From positions 1-21,932 of the IMG/VR virus record IMGVR_UViG_3300037427_000312: 21,932 bases of DNA; one strand, given 5' to 3'. The translations under genes were made by a program, and so were the position numbers. Below are positions 14,122-21,932 of this stretch, piece after piece; within the stretch, counting starts at the first letter, position 1; each line of letters begins with the position of its first letter. The notes beneath the pieces were generated by a model. It saw nothing but the letters and a program-made list of their open reading frames with translations, searched no databases and was not told the origin of the DNA. This stretch comes from a virus.

Positions 14122-17100
14122 ATGGCAAAAGTAACCAATAATTTCATTAAAGGTAGAATGAATAAAGATCTTGATGATCGATTATTACCTAGAGATGAAT
14201 ATAGAAATGCAGTAAATGCTCAGGTAAGTAGATCTGAAGGTCCTAATGTTGGAGCATTAGAAAATGTTTTAGGAAATATTTTATCTTTTGATTTTAGAGA
14301 ATTATGTAATAATGATAATTTATTTTCTATAGGTTATTGCACTGACGAAATAAATAATAGAGTTTTTTTATTTTTAACAGATAACACAGGTGATGCTTAT
14401 AAAGTTTCTTCTGGATCAGGTAAGACTTCTTACATAGTAATGTATAATGCGATTACCGAAGCAGGTTCTATATTAGTTAATGGTGATTTTTTAAATTTTT
14501 CTACAATGTTCCCAATAACTGGTGTAAATATATTAGAAGATTTATTGTTTTGGACAGATAATAGAAACCAACCAAGAGTAATAAATATATCTCTAGCTAA
14601 TCCAAACAACGGTAGTAATCCCGCCTACTATACAACTGAAGATCAAATATCTGTTGCTAAATACAACCCTTATCAACCAATAGAATTATATAGACCAGCT
14701 TCTAATACAGCAACTGATTACGAAACATCTATGTATGATGTTGTAAGTAGGTATTATCCTGATGGTGGTGAAGGTGTTACAACCCAACAATATCAAAGTA
14801 GTGGTACAACAATGAGAATTGCTAGAGCAGGCTATCAAGGTGATTTACCTTATGGTGCTACTATAGCTTATATTAAAGATGGTGAGTTTTTTGAAACAGG
14901 TCAAACGGTAACTGCTGTATCAGGTGCAAACAACACTTATTTTCAACTAACTGTTCCAACAGAATCCCCTACATACACTATAGACACTGGCACAACCGTT
15001 ATATTTAATTACAACCCTTATTATCAAATTGATTACAATGGTGATTCAGATTATTTAGAAGAATTATTTGTAAGATTTGCTTATAGATATAAGTTTGAAA
15101 ATGGTGAATACTCTATAATGTCACCGTTTACTCAAGAATGTTTTATACCAAAACAAGATGGTTATTTTAGATATAAGGTAAATGAAGAAAGTGCTACAGC
15201 AGGTGTGGGTGCTAAAAATAATAGTCCTATACTGGATATTCAAGATGAAGAAGATACCTATAGAAGTACTGTTGTTGAATTTATGGAAAATAAAGTTAAT
15301 AAAATAACATTAAGAATACCATTACCGGCAACTTCTAGTAATTTAAATAAAACTTTTAAAATAACAGATATAGATATATTGTATAAAGAATCTAATTCAA
15401 ACAATATAAATGTTATTGAAACAGTTCCAATATCTAGGGTAAAAAATGGATATGGTAGAGCGGATGTAAACGGCGCAACAACTACTACTACATCTGTAGC
15501 TATAGACAATGTATCAGGTTCTATTAAAGTAGGTGCTTTAGTTAGTGGAGATGGTATAGTTAACAACCCTACTGTAGTAAGTTATGACGGTGGAAGTGCT
15601 CTTGTTTTATCTACTCCTCAAAGTTTAGCAAATAACGCTGGTTTAACGTTTGGTGATTCTAGTGTTTTTGAATATGAATATCAATCTACAAAACCCTATA
15701 AAGTTTTACCTTCTAGTGAAACAACAAGAACATATGACAAAATACCTGTAAGAGCTTTGTCTCAAGAAATTATAAGTAATAGAGTAGTGTATGGAAATTT
15801 CTTAGATAAACACACTCCTCCAAATACTATAGATTATAATGTTGCGGTAAGCGCAAAATCTGATTTTAATTTAGGTACAGCAACAACTACAAACACTGCT
15901 TTAGAACCTCAAGGAGAAACTGTTATTGCTATAAATACACCAACTGGTTCATGGGCAAATGGATATGTAGTAACATCTAATGTTGCTGGAGCAATTCCAG
16001 GTAATACTGTTATTGCTTCAAATACTGGTACTACAATTACATTATCTGCCGCGTTAGGTGGTGCTTTAGCCGCGAATTCAACGCTTACTTTTACCGCGCC
16101 TAACAATGTAAGATACACAACAAGTAAAATAGAATATCCTAACCACTCGTTAAAACAAAATAGAAATTATCAAGTAGGTATAGTATTATCAGATAAGTTT
16201 GGTAGACAATCTACAGTAATATTATCTGAGGGAGATAGCTCTGTTAAATTTAATAATGAATCTTATTTAGGTTCTACTGTTTTTTCAAGATACATAGCTT
16301 CAAGTGTAGAAGCTTTATCTTTTCCTGGAAATTCTTTAAAAGTTTTATTTAATAATCCTATATCAGGTGGAACAACAGGTGTATATAATGGTGATCCTAC
16401 TAGTGTAGATTATAATCCATTAGGTTGGTACTCTTATAAAGTAGTTGTAAAACAAACAGAACAAGAATATTACAATGTTTATTTACCTGGTGTAATGGCT
16501 GCTTATCCTACAGATCCAACTAAAGAATTAGGTAAAACATCTCACGCTGTATTATTTAATGATAATATTAATAAAGTCCCTAGAGATTTAATAGAAGTAG
16601 GACCAGAACAAAAACAATTTAGAAGTAGTGTTGTATTACACGGAAGAGTAGAAAATGTAAACAGTACTGATGTTTGGCAGAATAATGCTCAATATTATCC
16701 TGGAAGTATTGCTCCTATAGTGAGTGTTATAGCTACTGATGATGATATGTTTAACGGTATATCTCAAACTGGCTACGTTGGAAGTCCAGATTTTTATAAT
16801 GTTATTTCAAATCCTTTAATAGGAAGAATTAATACACCTTCTGGAAAATTTGGTGTGGCGTCGGTTATAACAACGGCAGATGCTTTAGCTGCTACAGCTA
16901 CAACACCAGCCGCAACTTTAAGTGAAATAAATATAGACATAAGTACTATTGATCCTATATTTACCTCTGGTGGAAATCCAGTGCCTGGAAACAGTATAAG
17001 AGTTGGTCAAACAATAACTGGACCTGGTATAGCTGATGGAACAACTATAATACAAGCTCAAAACGACAATCCAGCTTGGCAAATAACATTAAGTCAACCA

Positions 17101-18318
17101 CATTCAGGTGTTAACGCGGGAGATACTTTCACCTTTACACCAACAAATGATTCTCCATTTATGGGTTGGGTTACAATGCCTCAGTTAGCTGTTATGGAAA
17201 CAGATCCTGTAGAATCTAATTTAGATATATTTTGGGAAACAAGCACAGCTGGTTTGATAACTGATTTAAATCAAGCAATATCAGGTGGTACTGCTGAAGG
17301 TGTTTCGTTTGGTTTTAATACTAATGACTTTGATGAAGGAATAAATACACAAGTAGGAAACAATGAAATGTGTTCATCAGATTTTTCTATACTAGATCAA
17401 TTTGGTAACACAATAGTTTACGCGGCAACTAATCCACCTCAATTTCAATTAGTAGAGGTTAGAGATTTTAATAACAATGTAATTACTAGTACTAATGAAG
17501 GAGTTAGTAATACAGCGGTGTTTAATTTAGTAAGAGATGGTAATAACTATAATGTAAAGGTTCAAGATACTTTTTACTATAGCAATCAGCACGCTACTAA
17601 TGATACTTATTCTTTTAAATTTGAAATTAACCACGCTGGTATTCAGACGTTTATTACAAAACAACCTGTGTCTTTGATAAATTTAGCTCCTGTAGTTTTA
17701 GCCAGTACATGTGGTAATCCTCCTATTTATGTTCCAGGAACCGGTAATGGTTCAAATGCTTTAGGAACTTTTAAAGTTCTTCAAGCAACAAATGGAGCTG
17801 CTTTTGGACTAGGAGTAACAAATCCTCAAGCTTGGAAAGATTTAACATGGAGACTTACAGTTACTAAAGGTGGTGTAGATTATGGTCCTCAAGGAAGCGG
17901 CGCGGTACAATTGATTCAATCACGGGTTAATAATTATTGGAGTGTTAACTGTAATTTTACTGGAGGTGATACTCCTAATAGTATGGTAGATGGACAATAT
18001 GCTTGTGTAGCTACCGTGGAAGATGCCGGTGCTTTAACTGCTACGTGTAATTTTACTTTAGATATACAAAGAACACCTTGTTATACTTGGAAATATACAT
18101 GGACTGATAGTGGTGATTTTATATCACTTAACTATACTGATTGTGAGGGTGAACAAAGAAACATAGGATTTTTTGACACCAATCCGGGAGGACTTGGTAA
18201 TACTGGTAACTACGTATGTGCTCAAGACACTACTTATACACAAAATAGTTTAGGTACTAAGTTTACTAAACTAGCATTAAATAATCCTGATCCATTCAAC
18301 ACTTGTAATGGGTTGTAA
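14122..18318 (+). CDS. Giant tail nozzle-like protein (1398 aa)
   Basis: 1398 residues, the largest gene here. N-terminal FIKGRMNKDLDDRLLPRDEY and NVGALENVLGN (43-53), then GYCTDEINNRVFLFLTDN (71-88) and LEDLLFWTDNRNQPRVI (138-154) form blade-like beta segments I associate with podovirus nozzle proteins (T7 gp12) and Crassvirales tail-hub proteins. Three copies of a ~60-residue beta module follow (near 452-511, 597-660, 934-1007). The end (1197-1395) has eight cysteines and Ig-like strands. There is no signal peptide or enzyme motif. Expected role: the tube at the tip of the short tail through which DNA leaves, perhaps with an adhesive C-terminal part. It lies between the adaptor gene and another propeller-like gene. 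Tail-fibre identity is the alternative. Confidence 0.7.
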   Translation: MAKVTNNFIKGRMNKDLDDRLLPRDEYRNAVNAQVSRSEGPNVGALENVLGNILSFDFRELCNNDNLFSIGYCTDEINNRVFLFLTDNTGDAYKVSSGSGKTSYIVMYNAITEAGSILVNGDFLNFSTMFPITGVNILEDLLFWTDNRNQPRVINISLANPNNGSNPAYYTTEDQISVAKYNPYQPIELYRPASNTATDYETSMYDVVSRYYPDGGEGVTTQQYQSSGTTMRIARAGYQGDLPYGATIAYIKDGEFFETGQTVTAVSGANNTYFQLTVPTESPTYTIDTGTTVIFNYNPYYQIDYNGDSDYLEELFVRFAYRYKFENGEYSIMSPFTQECFIPKQDGYFRYKVNEESATAGVGAKNNSPILDIQDEEDTYRSTVVEFMENKVNKITLRIPLPATSSNLNKTFKITDIDILYKESNSNNINVIETVPISRVKNGYGRADVNGATTTTTSVAIDNVSGSIKVGALVSGDGIVNNPTVVSYDGGSALVLSTPQSLANNAGLTFGDSSVFEYEYQSTKPYKVLPSSETTRTYDKIPVRALSQEIISNRVVYGNFLDKHTPPNTIDYNVAVSAKSDFNLGTATTTNTALEPQGETVIAINTPTGSWANGYVVTSNVAGAIPGNTVIASNTGTTITLSAALGGALAANSTLTFTAPNNVRYTTSKIEYPNHSLKQNRNYQVGIVLSDKFGRQSTVILSEGDSSVKFNNESYLGSTVFSRYIASSVEALSFPGNSLKVLFNNPISGGTTGVYNGDPTSVDYNPLGWYSYKVVVKQTEQEYYNVYLPGVMAAYPTDPTKELGKTSHAVLFNDNINKVPRDLIEVGPEQKQFRSSVVLHGRVENVNSTDVWQNNAQYYPGSIAPIVSVIATDDDMFNGISQTGYVGSPDFYNVISNPLIGRINTPSGKFGVASVITTADALAATATTPAATLSEINIDISTIDPIFTSGGNPVPGNSIRVGQTITGPGIADGTTIIQAQNDNPAWQITLSQPHSGVNAGDTFTFTPTNDSPFMGWVTMPQLAVMETDPVESNLDIFWETSTAGLITDLNQAISGGTAEGVSFGFNTNDFDEGINTQVGNNEMCSSDFSILDQFGNTIVYAATNPPQFQLVEVRDFNNNVITSTNEGVSNTAVFNLVRDGNNYNVKVQDTFYYSNQHATNDTYSFKFEINHAGIQTFITKQPVSLINLAPVVLASTCGNPPIYVPGTGNGSNALGTFKVLQATNGAAFGLGVTNPQAWKDLTWRLTVTKGGVDYGPQGSGAVQLIQSRVNNYWSVNCNFTGGDTPNSMVDGQYACVATVEDAGALTATCNFTLDIQRTPCYTWKYTWTDSGDFISLNYTDCEGEQRNIGFFDTNPGGLGNTGNYVCAQDTTYTQNSLGTKFTKLALNNPDPFNTCNGL
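15475..15654 (+). repeat. Beta module copy 1 in the giant tail protein
   Basis: Encodes residues 452-511. Pattern: I-K-V-G-A-L-V-S-G-D-G-I, then T-V-V-S-Y-D-G-G, A-L-V-L-S, and N-A-G-L-T-F-G. It aligns by eye with copies 2 and 3. Divergence at DNA level is high, so these are old protein repeats and not recent duplications. Confidence 0.6.
15910..16101 (+). repeat. Beta module copy 2 in the giant tail protein
   Basis: Encodes residues 597-660. Pattern: GYVVTSNVAGAIPGNTVIAS, T-G-T-T-I-T-L-S-A-A, then ANSTLTFTAP. The G-N-T-V and T-I-T-L-S and T-L-T-F-T elements match copies 1 and 3 in order and spacing. Confidence 0.6.
16921..17142 (+). repeat. Beta module copy 3 in the giant tail protein
   Basis: Encodes residues 934-1007. 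Pattern: IRVGQTITGPGIADGTTIIQ, W-Q-I-T-L-S-Q-P, then NAGDTFTFTP. It is followed by a linker (NDSPFMGWVTMP) and a different domain. The best-preserved of the three around the V-G-x-x-I-x-G-x-G-I-x-x-G-T segment. Confidence 0.6.
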
Positions 18319-18348
18319 TAATGGATAAAAACAAGTAATACTAATAAT

Positions 18349-19821
18349 ATGGCTGCTATAATAGAAGTTAAATACTTCAATACATTTCTTCTAAAGAAAG
18401 TAAACCAAACAATTTCAACTCCTAGTTATGGAAACATACCTTCTTGGAATGGTTCTATGGGTATACCCGCCGCTAAAGGAGGTTATCCTATATCTGCTGC
18501 AGATGTTCCTAAAAATTGGGTTATAGAAGAATCTAGAATTAATGGTGGTTATAATAATACTTCAGTTTCTTTTGGTGCTAAAGCTTATTTAGTAGAAGAA
18601 GAACCTAATGGGTCTATACGTGGAAACTCTTTAATATATTCAGGTATATTTAATTCTAGAACAGGTATAAATAACACCAACGTGTTTTCAGTTGGTGATA
18701 ACATAGTTAAATCTGTAGACCCAGCAAATGGATCTATACAAAAACTTTATGCTGAAGACACTAATTTAAATATATTTCAAGAATTAAAAATTAGTAGAGC
18801 TTTAATTGATAAAGACGCTATATATTCTGCTGAAGGCGGTGGAACTGTTACTAGTGCTAATCTTGTTATTGGTGCTATTCAACCTTACGCGGGTAAATAC
18901 GGTATTAGTAACGATCCTACAAGCTTTGCGGTATACGGTACAGATAAGTATTTTACTGATAGAAACAATGGAACTGTTTTAAAATTATCTGGAGGTTTAG
19001 TTGAGATATCTAGAGCTAATATGATAGATTATTTTAGAGATAGATTAGGATCAGGTATTACAGTAGGTGGAGCAACAGGAAGAATTATAGGTGGTTGGGA
19101 TATACATAATAAACAATATTTAGTATCTACACAAGAACCTGGAGCACAAGCTGATACTTTAGAGGGAGGATATGAAACAGTAGCTTTTGATAACCTTGTT
19201 CAAGGTTGGACTAGTTTCTTTACATATAAACCAGAATTAATGTTTAGTTTAAACAATAAATTTTATAGTACAAAATTTGGTAGTTTATATCAGCATTATT
19301 CTCAAGGTGTAAATAGAAACTTGTTTTATTCTAATGAAGGTCAAACTATAAAACCTACTTCTATAACTTTTGTTTTTAATGCTAACCCAAGTTCATCAAA
19401 AACATTTAAAACAGTAGAATATGAAGGAACAAATGGTTGGCAAGTTAATTCTTTTACTTCTGATTTAACAGGAGAAAACACGGTAACAACAAATTCAAAC
19501 TGGATAAATTTTCAAGATACAACCGCTCAAGTATATAGTTATACTCAGGGTCAATATGATTCAGCAGGTAATGAATATCCAAACGCAACTGTTCCACCAT
19601 TTTTCTATGCTGGATTTAATAGGAAGGAAAACAAGTATGTAGCTAATCTTATTAATAATAGTAGTGCTGCTCCTGGTGAAATAAACTTTGGTAGTTCTAT
19701 ATCTGGTATTAAAGGTTTTGTAGGTACAGTTACAATAGCTACTGATACAGTTACAAATAATGGAGGAGAAAAAGAATTATTTAATGTTAGTAGTGATTTT
19801 ATAGCTAACAATGGATATTAA
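18349..19821 (+). CDS. Tail muzzle/nozzle-like beta-propeller protein (490 aa)
   Basis: 490 residues. The middle carries repeated beta-blade segments: DKYFTDRNNGTVLKLSGG (199-216), NMIDYFRDRLG, RIIGGWDIHNKQYLVS (245-260), GWTSFFTYKPELMFSLNNKF (286-305) and GSLYQHYSQG. The order F-x-D-R-N-x-x-x-V-L-x-L, then IGGWD-x-x-x-x-x-Y and a W-x-S-F-x-x-x-x-P with S-L-N-N-K-F/Y, is what I recall from muzzle/nozzle proteins of Crassvirales and Bacteroidota phages. It would contact the 1398-aa protein at the tail tip. The start at 18349 is chosen as the first ATG with an A/T leader (aatactaataat); a TAATGG at 18316-18321 opens only five codons. The next gene starts 10 bases on. Confidence 0.68.
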   Translation: MAAIIEVKYFNTFLLKKVNQTISTPSYGNIPSWNGSMGIPAAKGGYPISAADVPKNWVIEESRINGGYNNTSVSFGAKAYLVEEEPNGSIRGNSLIYSGIFNSRTGINNTNVFSVGDNIVKSVDPANGSIQKLYAEDTNLNIFQELKISRALIDKDAIYSAEGGGTVTSANLVIGAIQPYAGKYGISNDPTSFAVYGTDKYFTDRNNGTVLKLSGGLVEISRANMIDYFRDRLGSGITVGGATGRIIGGWDIHNKQYLVSTQEPGAQADTLEGGYETVAFDNLVQGWTSFFTYKPELMFSLNNKFYSTKFGSLYQHYSQGVNRNLFYSNEGQTIKPTSITFVFNANPSSSKTFKTVEYEGTNGWQVNSFTSDLTGENTVTTNSNWINFQDTTAQVYSYTQGQYDSAGNEYPNATVPPFFYAGFNRKENKYVANLINNSSAAPGEINFGSSISGIKGFVGTVTIATDTVTNNGGEKELFNVSSDFIANNGY

Positions 19822-19831
19822 ATTAAATTAA

Positions 19832-20275
19832 ATGAAATTAAAAAAAGCAACAGCTGTAGAAGCTTTGCAGAAATTAATGTTTGAAGGTAAAGAAGAAGAT
19901 GGGTTTTATGGAGATGGTAAAGCAATAGCAACAGTACCTGATATACCAATAATACATAATTTTGCAGATCAACTCTACATAAGACAAATGAATTTAAAAA
20001 AAGGACACGTTATTCTAGGTGCAGTTCATAATCACCTACATGTTTGGTTTTTATTAACAGGTTCAGTTATTATAAATAATAATGGTGAAAAGATAGAGCA
20101 CGTAGCTCCTTGCTATACTGTATCAGAACCTGGTTCACAAAGAATTATTTTAGCTTTAGAAGATTCTATATTTGTAAATGTTCATAAGAACCCTACAAAT
20201 ACAAAAGATATAGCTGAATTAGAAAAAGAAATAGTCTCTATGACAAAGGAAGAATACAATAATAAATATAAATAA
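19832..20275 (+). CDS. Cupin-domain protein in the structural block
   Basis: 147 residues with a single beta-barrel (cupin) pattern: KKGHVILGAVHNHLHVWFLL-TGSV at about 57-79, with H66, H68 and H70 as metal-ligand candidates, then VAPCYTVSEPGSQRIILALE and FVNVHKNP with H118 as the fourth. The tail (DIAELEKEIVSMTKEEY) is helical. Single cupins of this HxHxH plus SE-x-G-x-x-R-x-I-x-A-L-E type occur in many tailed phages near tail genes, from memory, with unknown role. Cupins may be metal enzymes or simply small structural barrels. The usual Glu of cupin motif 1 is not obvious, so catalysis is uncertain. Leader is two ATTAAA-type repeats; one base separates its stop from the next ATG. Confidence 0.7.
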   Translation: MKLKKATAVEALQKLMFEGKEEDGFYGDGKAIATVPDIPIIHNFADQLYIRQMNLKKGHVILGAVHNHLHVWFLLTGSVIINNNGEKIEHVAPCYTVSEPGSQRIILALEDSIFVNVHKNPTNTKDIAELEKEIVSMTKEEYNNKYK

Positions 20276-20276
20276 T

Positions 20277-20957
20277 ATGAGTTTTTTATTAGGATCCGCA
20301 GCAATAAGCGCGGGTACAAGCATACTCGGTGGTATCATTGGTGGTGGTAAAGCTAGAAGAGCAAGGCGAAGAGCTGCTAAGAAATTAAAAGCGATGAATG
20401 CTAAAATGGCACAATTAGAAGCTAATAGACAAGAAATCATAAATCCTTATGAGGATTCTACTAATTTAAGTAGTATGATGAGTAATCCTATGGCTAATCT
20501 TGCTGTAGCTACTCAAGCTACTGAAATGCAGATGGAAGAAACTGATCAAGCATTGGCCAACACATTAGACACTATAAGACAAACAGGTGGTGGAGCAGGT
20601 AGCGCAACAGCTTTAGCTCAAGCTGCTTTACAATCTAAGAAAGGTATTGCTGCTAATATTGAGGCACAAGAAAAATCTAATGAAATGGCAAAACAGCAAG
20701 GAGAACAAAGACTTCAAGACGCTAAAATAGCTGAAGAAAAAAGAATGCAGGGTCTTGATGCTGCAGGAAAACAATTTGTATTTGGCCAAAGAGAAGCAAG
20801 AGAAATGGGTCAATTAAATAGACTACAATCCCAAATAGATAACATGCAAGGAGTTAAAGCTAGAGCTGAAGCTGATCAAACAGCTGCTCTTACTGGTGCT
20901 ATCTCTGGAGTAGCGGGTGCTGCTAGTTCATATTTTGGAGCAAAATCAGGAAGTTAA
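20277..20957 (+). CDS. Probable internal (ejected) virion protein (226 aa)
   Basis: 226 residues. A Gly/Ala/Ile-rich, membrane-seeking N-terminus (AAISAGTSILGGIIGGG, 8-24) is followed by a strongly basic stretch (KARRARRRAAKKLKAMNAK), then long amphipathic helices with EIINPYEDSTNLSSMMSNP, NTLDTIRQTGGGAGSATALA and a Gln/Glu-rich coiled coil, ending in another Gly/Ala-rich hydrophobic helix (LTGAISGVAGAASSYFG). This layout resembles T7 gp14-type internal proteins that leave the capsid with DNA and line a channel in the host envelope. I recall the N-P-Y-x-x-x-x-x-L-S-S-M and TALAQAALQSKKG pattern from many marine phage genes. Placement next to tail genes agrees. Function is inferred from composition and context. 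Confidence 0.65.
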   Translation: MSFLLGSAAISAGTSILGGIIGGGKARRARRRAAKKLKAMNAKMAQLEANRQEIINPYEDSTNLSSMMSNPMANLAVATQATEMQMEETDQALANTLDTIRQTGGGAGSATALAQAALQSKKGIAANIEAQEKSNEMAKQQGEQRLQDAKIAEEKRMQGLDAAGKQFVFGQREAREMGQLNRLQSQIDNMQGVKARAEADQTAALTGAISGVAGAASSYFGAKSGS

Positions 20958-20968
20958 AAATATAGGAA

Positions 20969-21932
20969 ATGGAAAATCAAAATATACACATAAATTTATT
21001 AATAAAGCAAATGTTACAAAGTGATAACATGGCTTATGTTCCTGGTTATCTAAGCTCTAAAGTAAATATTGATTACGGTGTTTTAAATAAAGCATATCAA
21101 GACACGGGTAGAATATACGCTAAATTAAAAGCTAGTCTAGAAAAAGGTAGTTGTGGAGATTGTATCAAAGAACAAAAAATGTTAACATATTTAGAAAGTG
21201 CTCCTAAATTATCATTAGATTTTTTAAGTAATGTTATGGGTGAATTACAAATAGTAGAAACATCAAACTATGATCCTAACAATTACTTTGGATTCATGGT
21301 TGCTAATTGTATTATTACTAAAAAACCAGGTTTTTCTAAAACTGATGGATATGATATTGGTTTAAAATTATTAAACAATGGTACACAAGAATTAACTTTT
21401 AGTGGTCCTTTATTAAAAGAATCTTTAATTATTAATAGTGCTGCTTTACAAAGTTTATTAGACGCAGATACATCTATGGTAGTTGAAACTCCAGATATTA
21501 ATAAAAATATGACAGAACTACTAGTTCAATCTGGATTATTTATGCCAGAAGATGTTGGTGAAGATGGTCAATTATCTGCTAGTGCTAAAATATCAGAAGA
21601 ATTTATTTTAAAATTTAATGGTGAACCTGATTACGAAATAATTGATATTGGTGGTGGTAAAGGAAGAAATGTATTAAAATTTGATATGGATAAGATTGAA
21701 AGGAAAATACAACCTTTTATAAACGCTGAAGTTGCTGGGATTCTTTCAGCAGAACAAGAAGCCGTAGCAGCTTGGAATGTTTATTTAGCTAAACTAAGTA
21801 GTCCAGAAGAAGACGATCAAATGGTTCAAAACGCTAACGCTGGTGGTGAGTCTTGGTCTTATGAAAAAGATTTACCATTACATCAAGATAAAAAAATATT
21901 ATTTGGAAAACAATATAAAGAATTTTTTATAA
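20969..21932 (+). CDS. Conserved hypothetical virion-region protein, 5' part only
   Basis: ATG at 20969 opens a frame that is still open at the right edge: 321 codons are visible. The protein has helical N-terminal part with MENQNIHINLLIKQMLQSD, a GSCGDCIKEQKML segment with a CxxC pair (C58-C61 region), an alpha/beta middle (IINSAALQSLLDADTSMVVE) and an acidic helical end with AEVAGILSAEQEAVAAWNVY followed by SPEEDDQMVQNANAGGESW. I recall the EIIDIGGGKGRNVLKF-type and KIERKIQPFI patterns from uncultured marine phages, without a function. Leader is taggaa, the nearest thing to a weak Shine-Dalgarno here but still A-rich. It follows the ejection-type protein by 11 bases, so a virion or ejection role is likely but unproven. 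Confidence 0.65.
   Translation, partial: MENQNIHINLLIKQMLQSDNMAYVPGYLSSKVNIDYGVLNKAYQDTGRIYAKLKASLEKGSCGDCIKEQKMLTYLESAPKLSLDFLSNVMGELQIVETSNYDPNNYFGFMVANCIITKKPGFSKTDGYDIGLKLLNNGTQELTFSGPLLKESLIINSAALQSLLDADTSMVVETPDINKNMTELLVQSGLFMPEDVGEDGQLSASAKISEEFILKFNGEPDYEIIDIGGGKGRNVLKFDMDKIERKIQPFINAEVAGILSAEQEAVAAWNVYLAKLSSPEEDDQMVQNANAGGESWSYEKDLPLHQDKKILFGKQYKEFFI

Noticed and set aside
15258-15566. 102-residue minus-strand open frame inside the giant tail gene
   Set aside because: Antisense shadow of a repetitive beta-rich coding region; no independent start context and no recognisable protein.
18319-18336. Five-codon frame starting at the ATG right after the giant tail gene
   Set aside because: Too short to be a gene and without any supporting context.
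1-21932. Search for defence genes, anti-CRISPR, toxin-antitoxin, reverse transcriptase or diversity-generating repeats
   Set aside because: No catalytic motifs of these families were seen, and no template/variable repeat pair was found near the tail genes by eye.

Overview
The window is AT-rich (roughly one third G+C by eye) and reads as a continuous piece of a tailed-phage genome. Every convincing gene is on the + strand, genes are packed end to end or overlap, and the longest gap between genes is 73 bases. I see no tRNA, rRNA, CRISPR array, transposon, integrase or host housekeeping gene. Almost no gene has a Shine-Dalgarno sequence. Starts are instead preceded by A/T-only leaders or, once, an AAC-rich leader, which fits a phage of Bacteroidota (probably marine Flavobacteriia). 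From memory, the terminase, portal, capsid and propeller-like tail proteins resemble those of uncultured marine Bacteroidota podoviruses and, more distantly, Crassvirales (crAss-like phages). No database search was possible.

Layout. 1-2538: the end of an unknown gene, two tiny genes (49 and 51 aa), two beta-rich probable virion proteins, and a pair that looks like a lysis or protease cassette: a ~100-aa HExxH protein overlapping a 3TM-type holin. 2601-3894: a tightly overlapped run of small genes (coiled-coil protein, 75-aa protein, apparent tandem GroES-like co-chaperonin, candidate small terminase). 3894-11222: the packaging and head block in canonical order: large terminase, portal, scaffold, major capsid protein. 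A UUCG hairpin closes the capsid gene. 11296-14115: three conserved but unnamed genes placed where head-tail connector proteins are expected. 14122-19821: a giant 1398-aa protein and a 490-aa protein that look like tail nozzle or muzzle components. 19832-end: a cupin, a probable internal or ejected virion protein and a truncated unknown gene.

How it works together. Terminase packages DNA through the portal into a capsid of the HK97-fold protein assembled on the scaffold. The phage co-chaperonin may help fold the capsid protein. The genes downstream of the capsid build the connector and a short tail. The holin and zincin-like protein may act at release. Nothing here is a clearly new defence or mobile system. 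The most notable items are the double-GroES gene, the miniature zincin coupled to a holin, a near-identical 34-base leader at two structural genes, the two GC-rich hairpins around gene 11296-12078, and triplicated beta modules in the giant tail protein.
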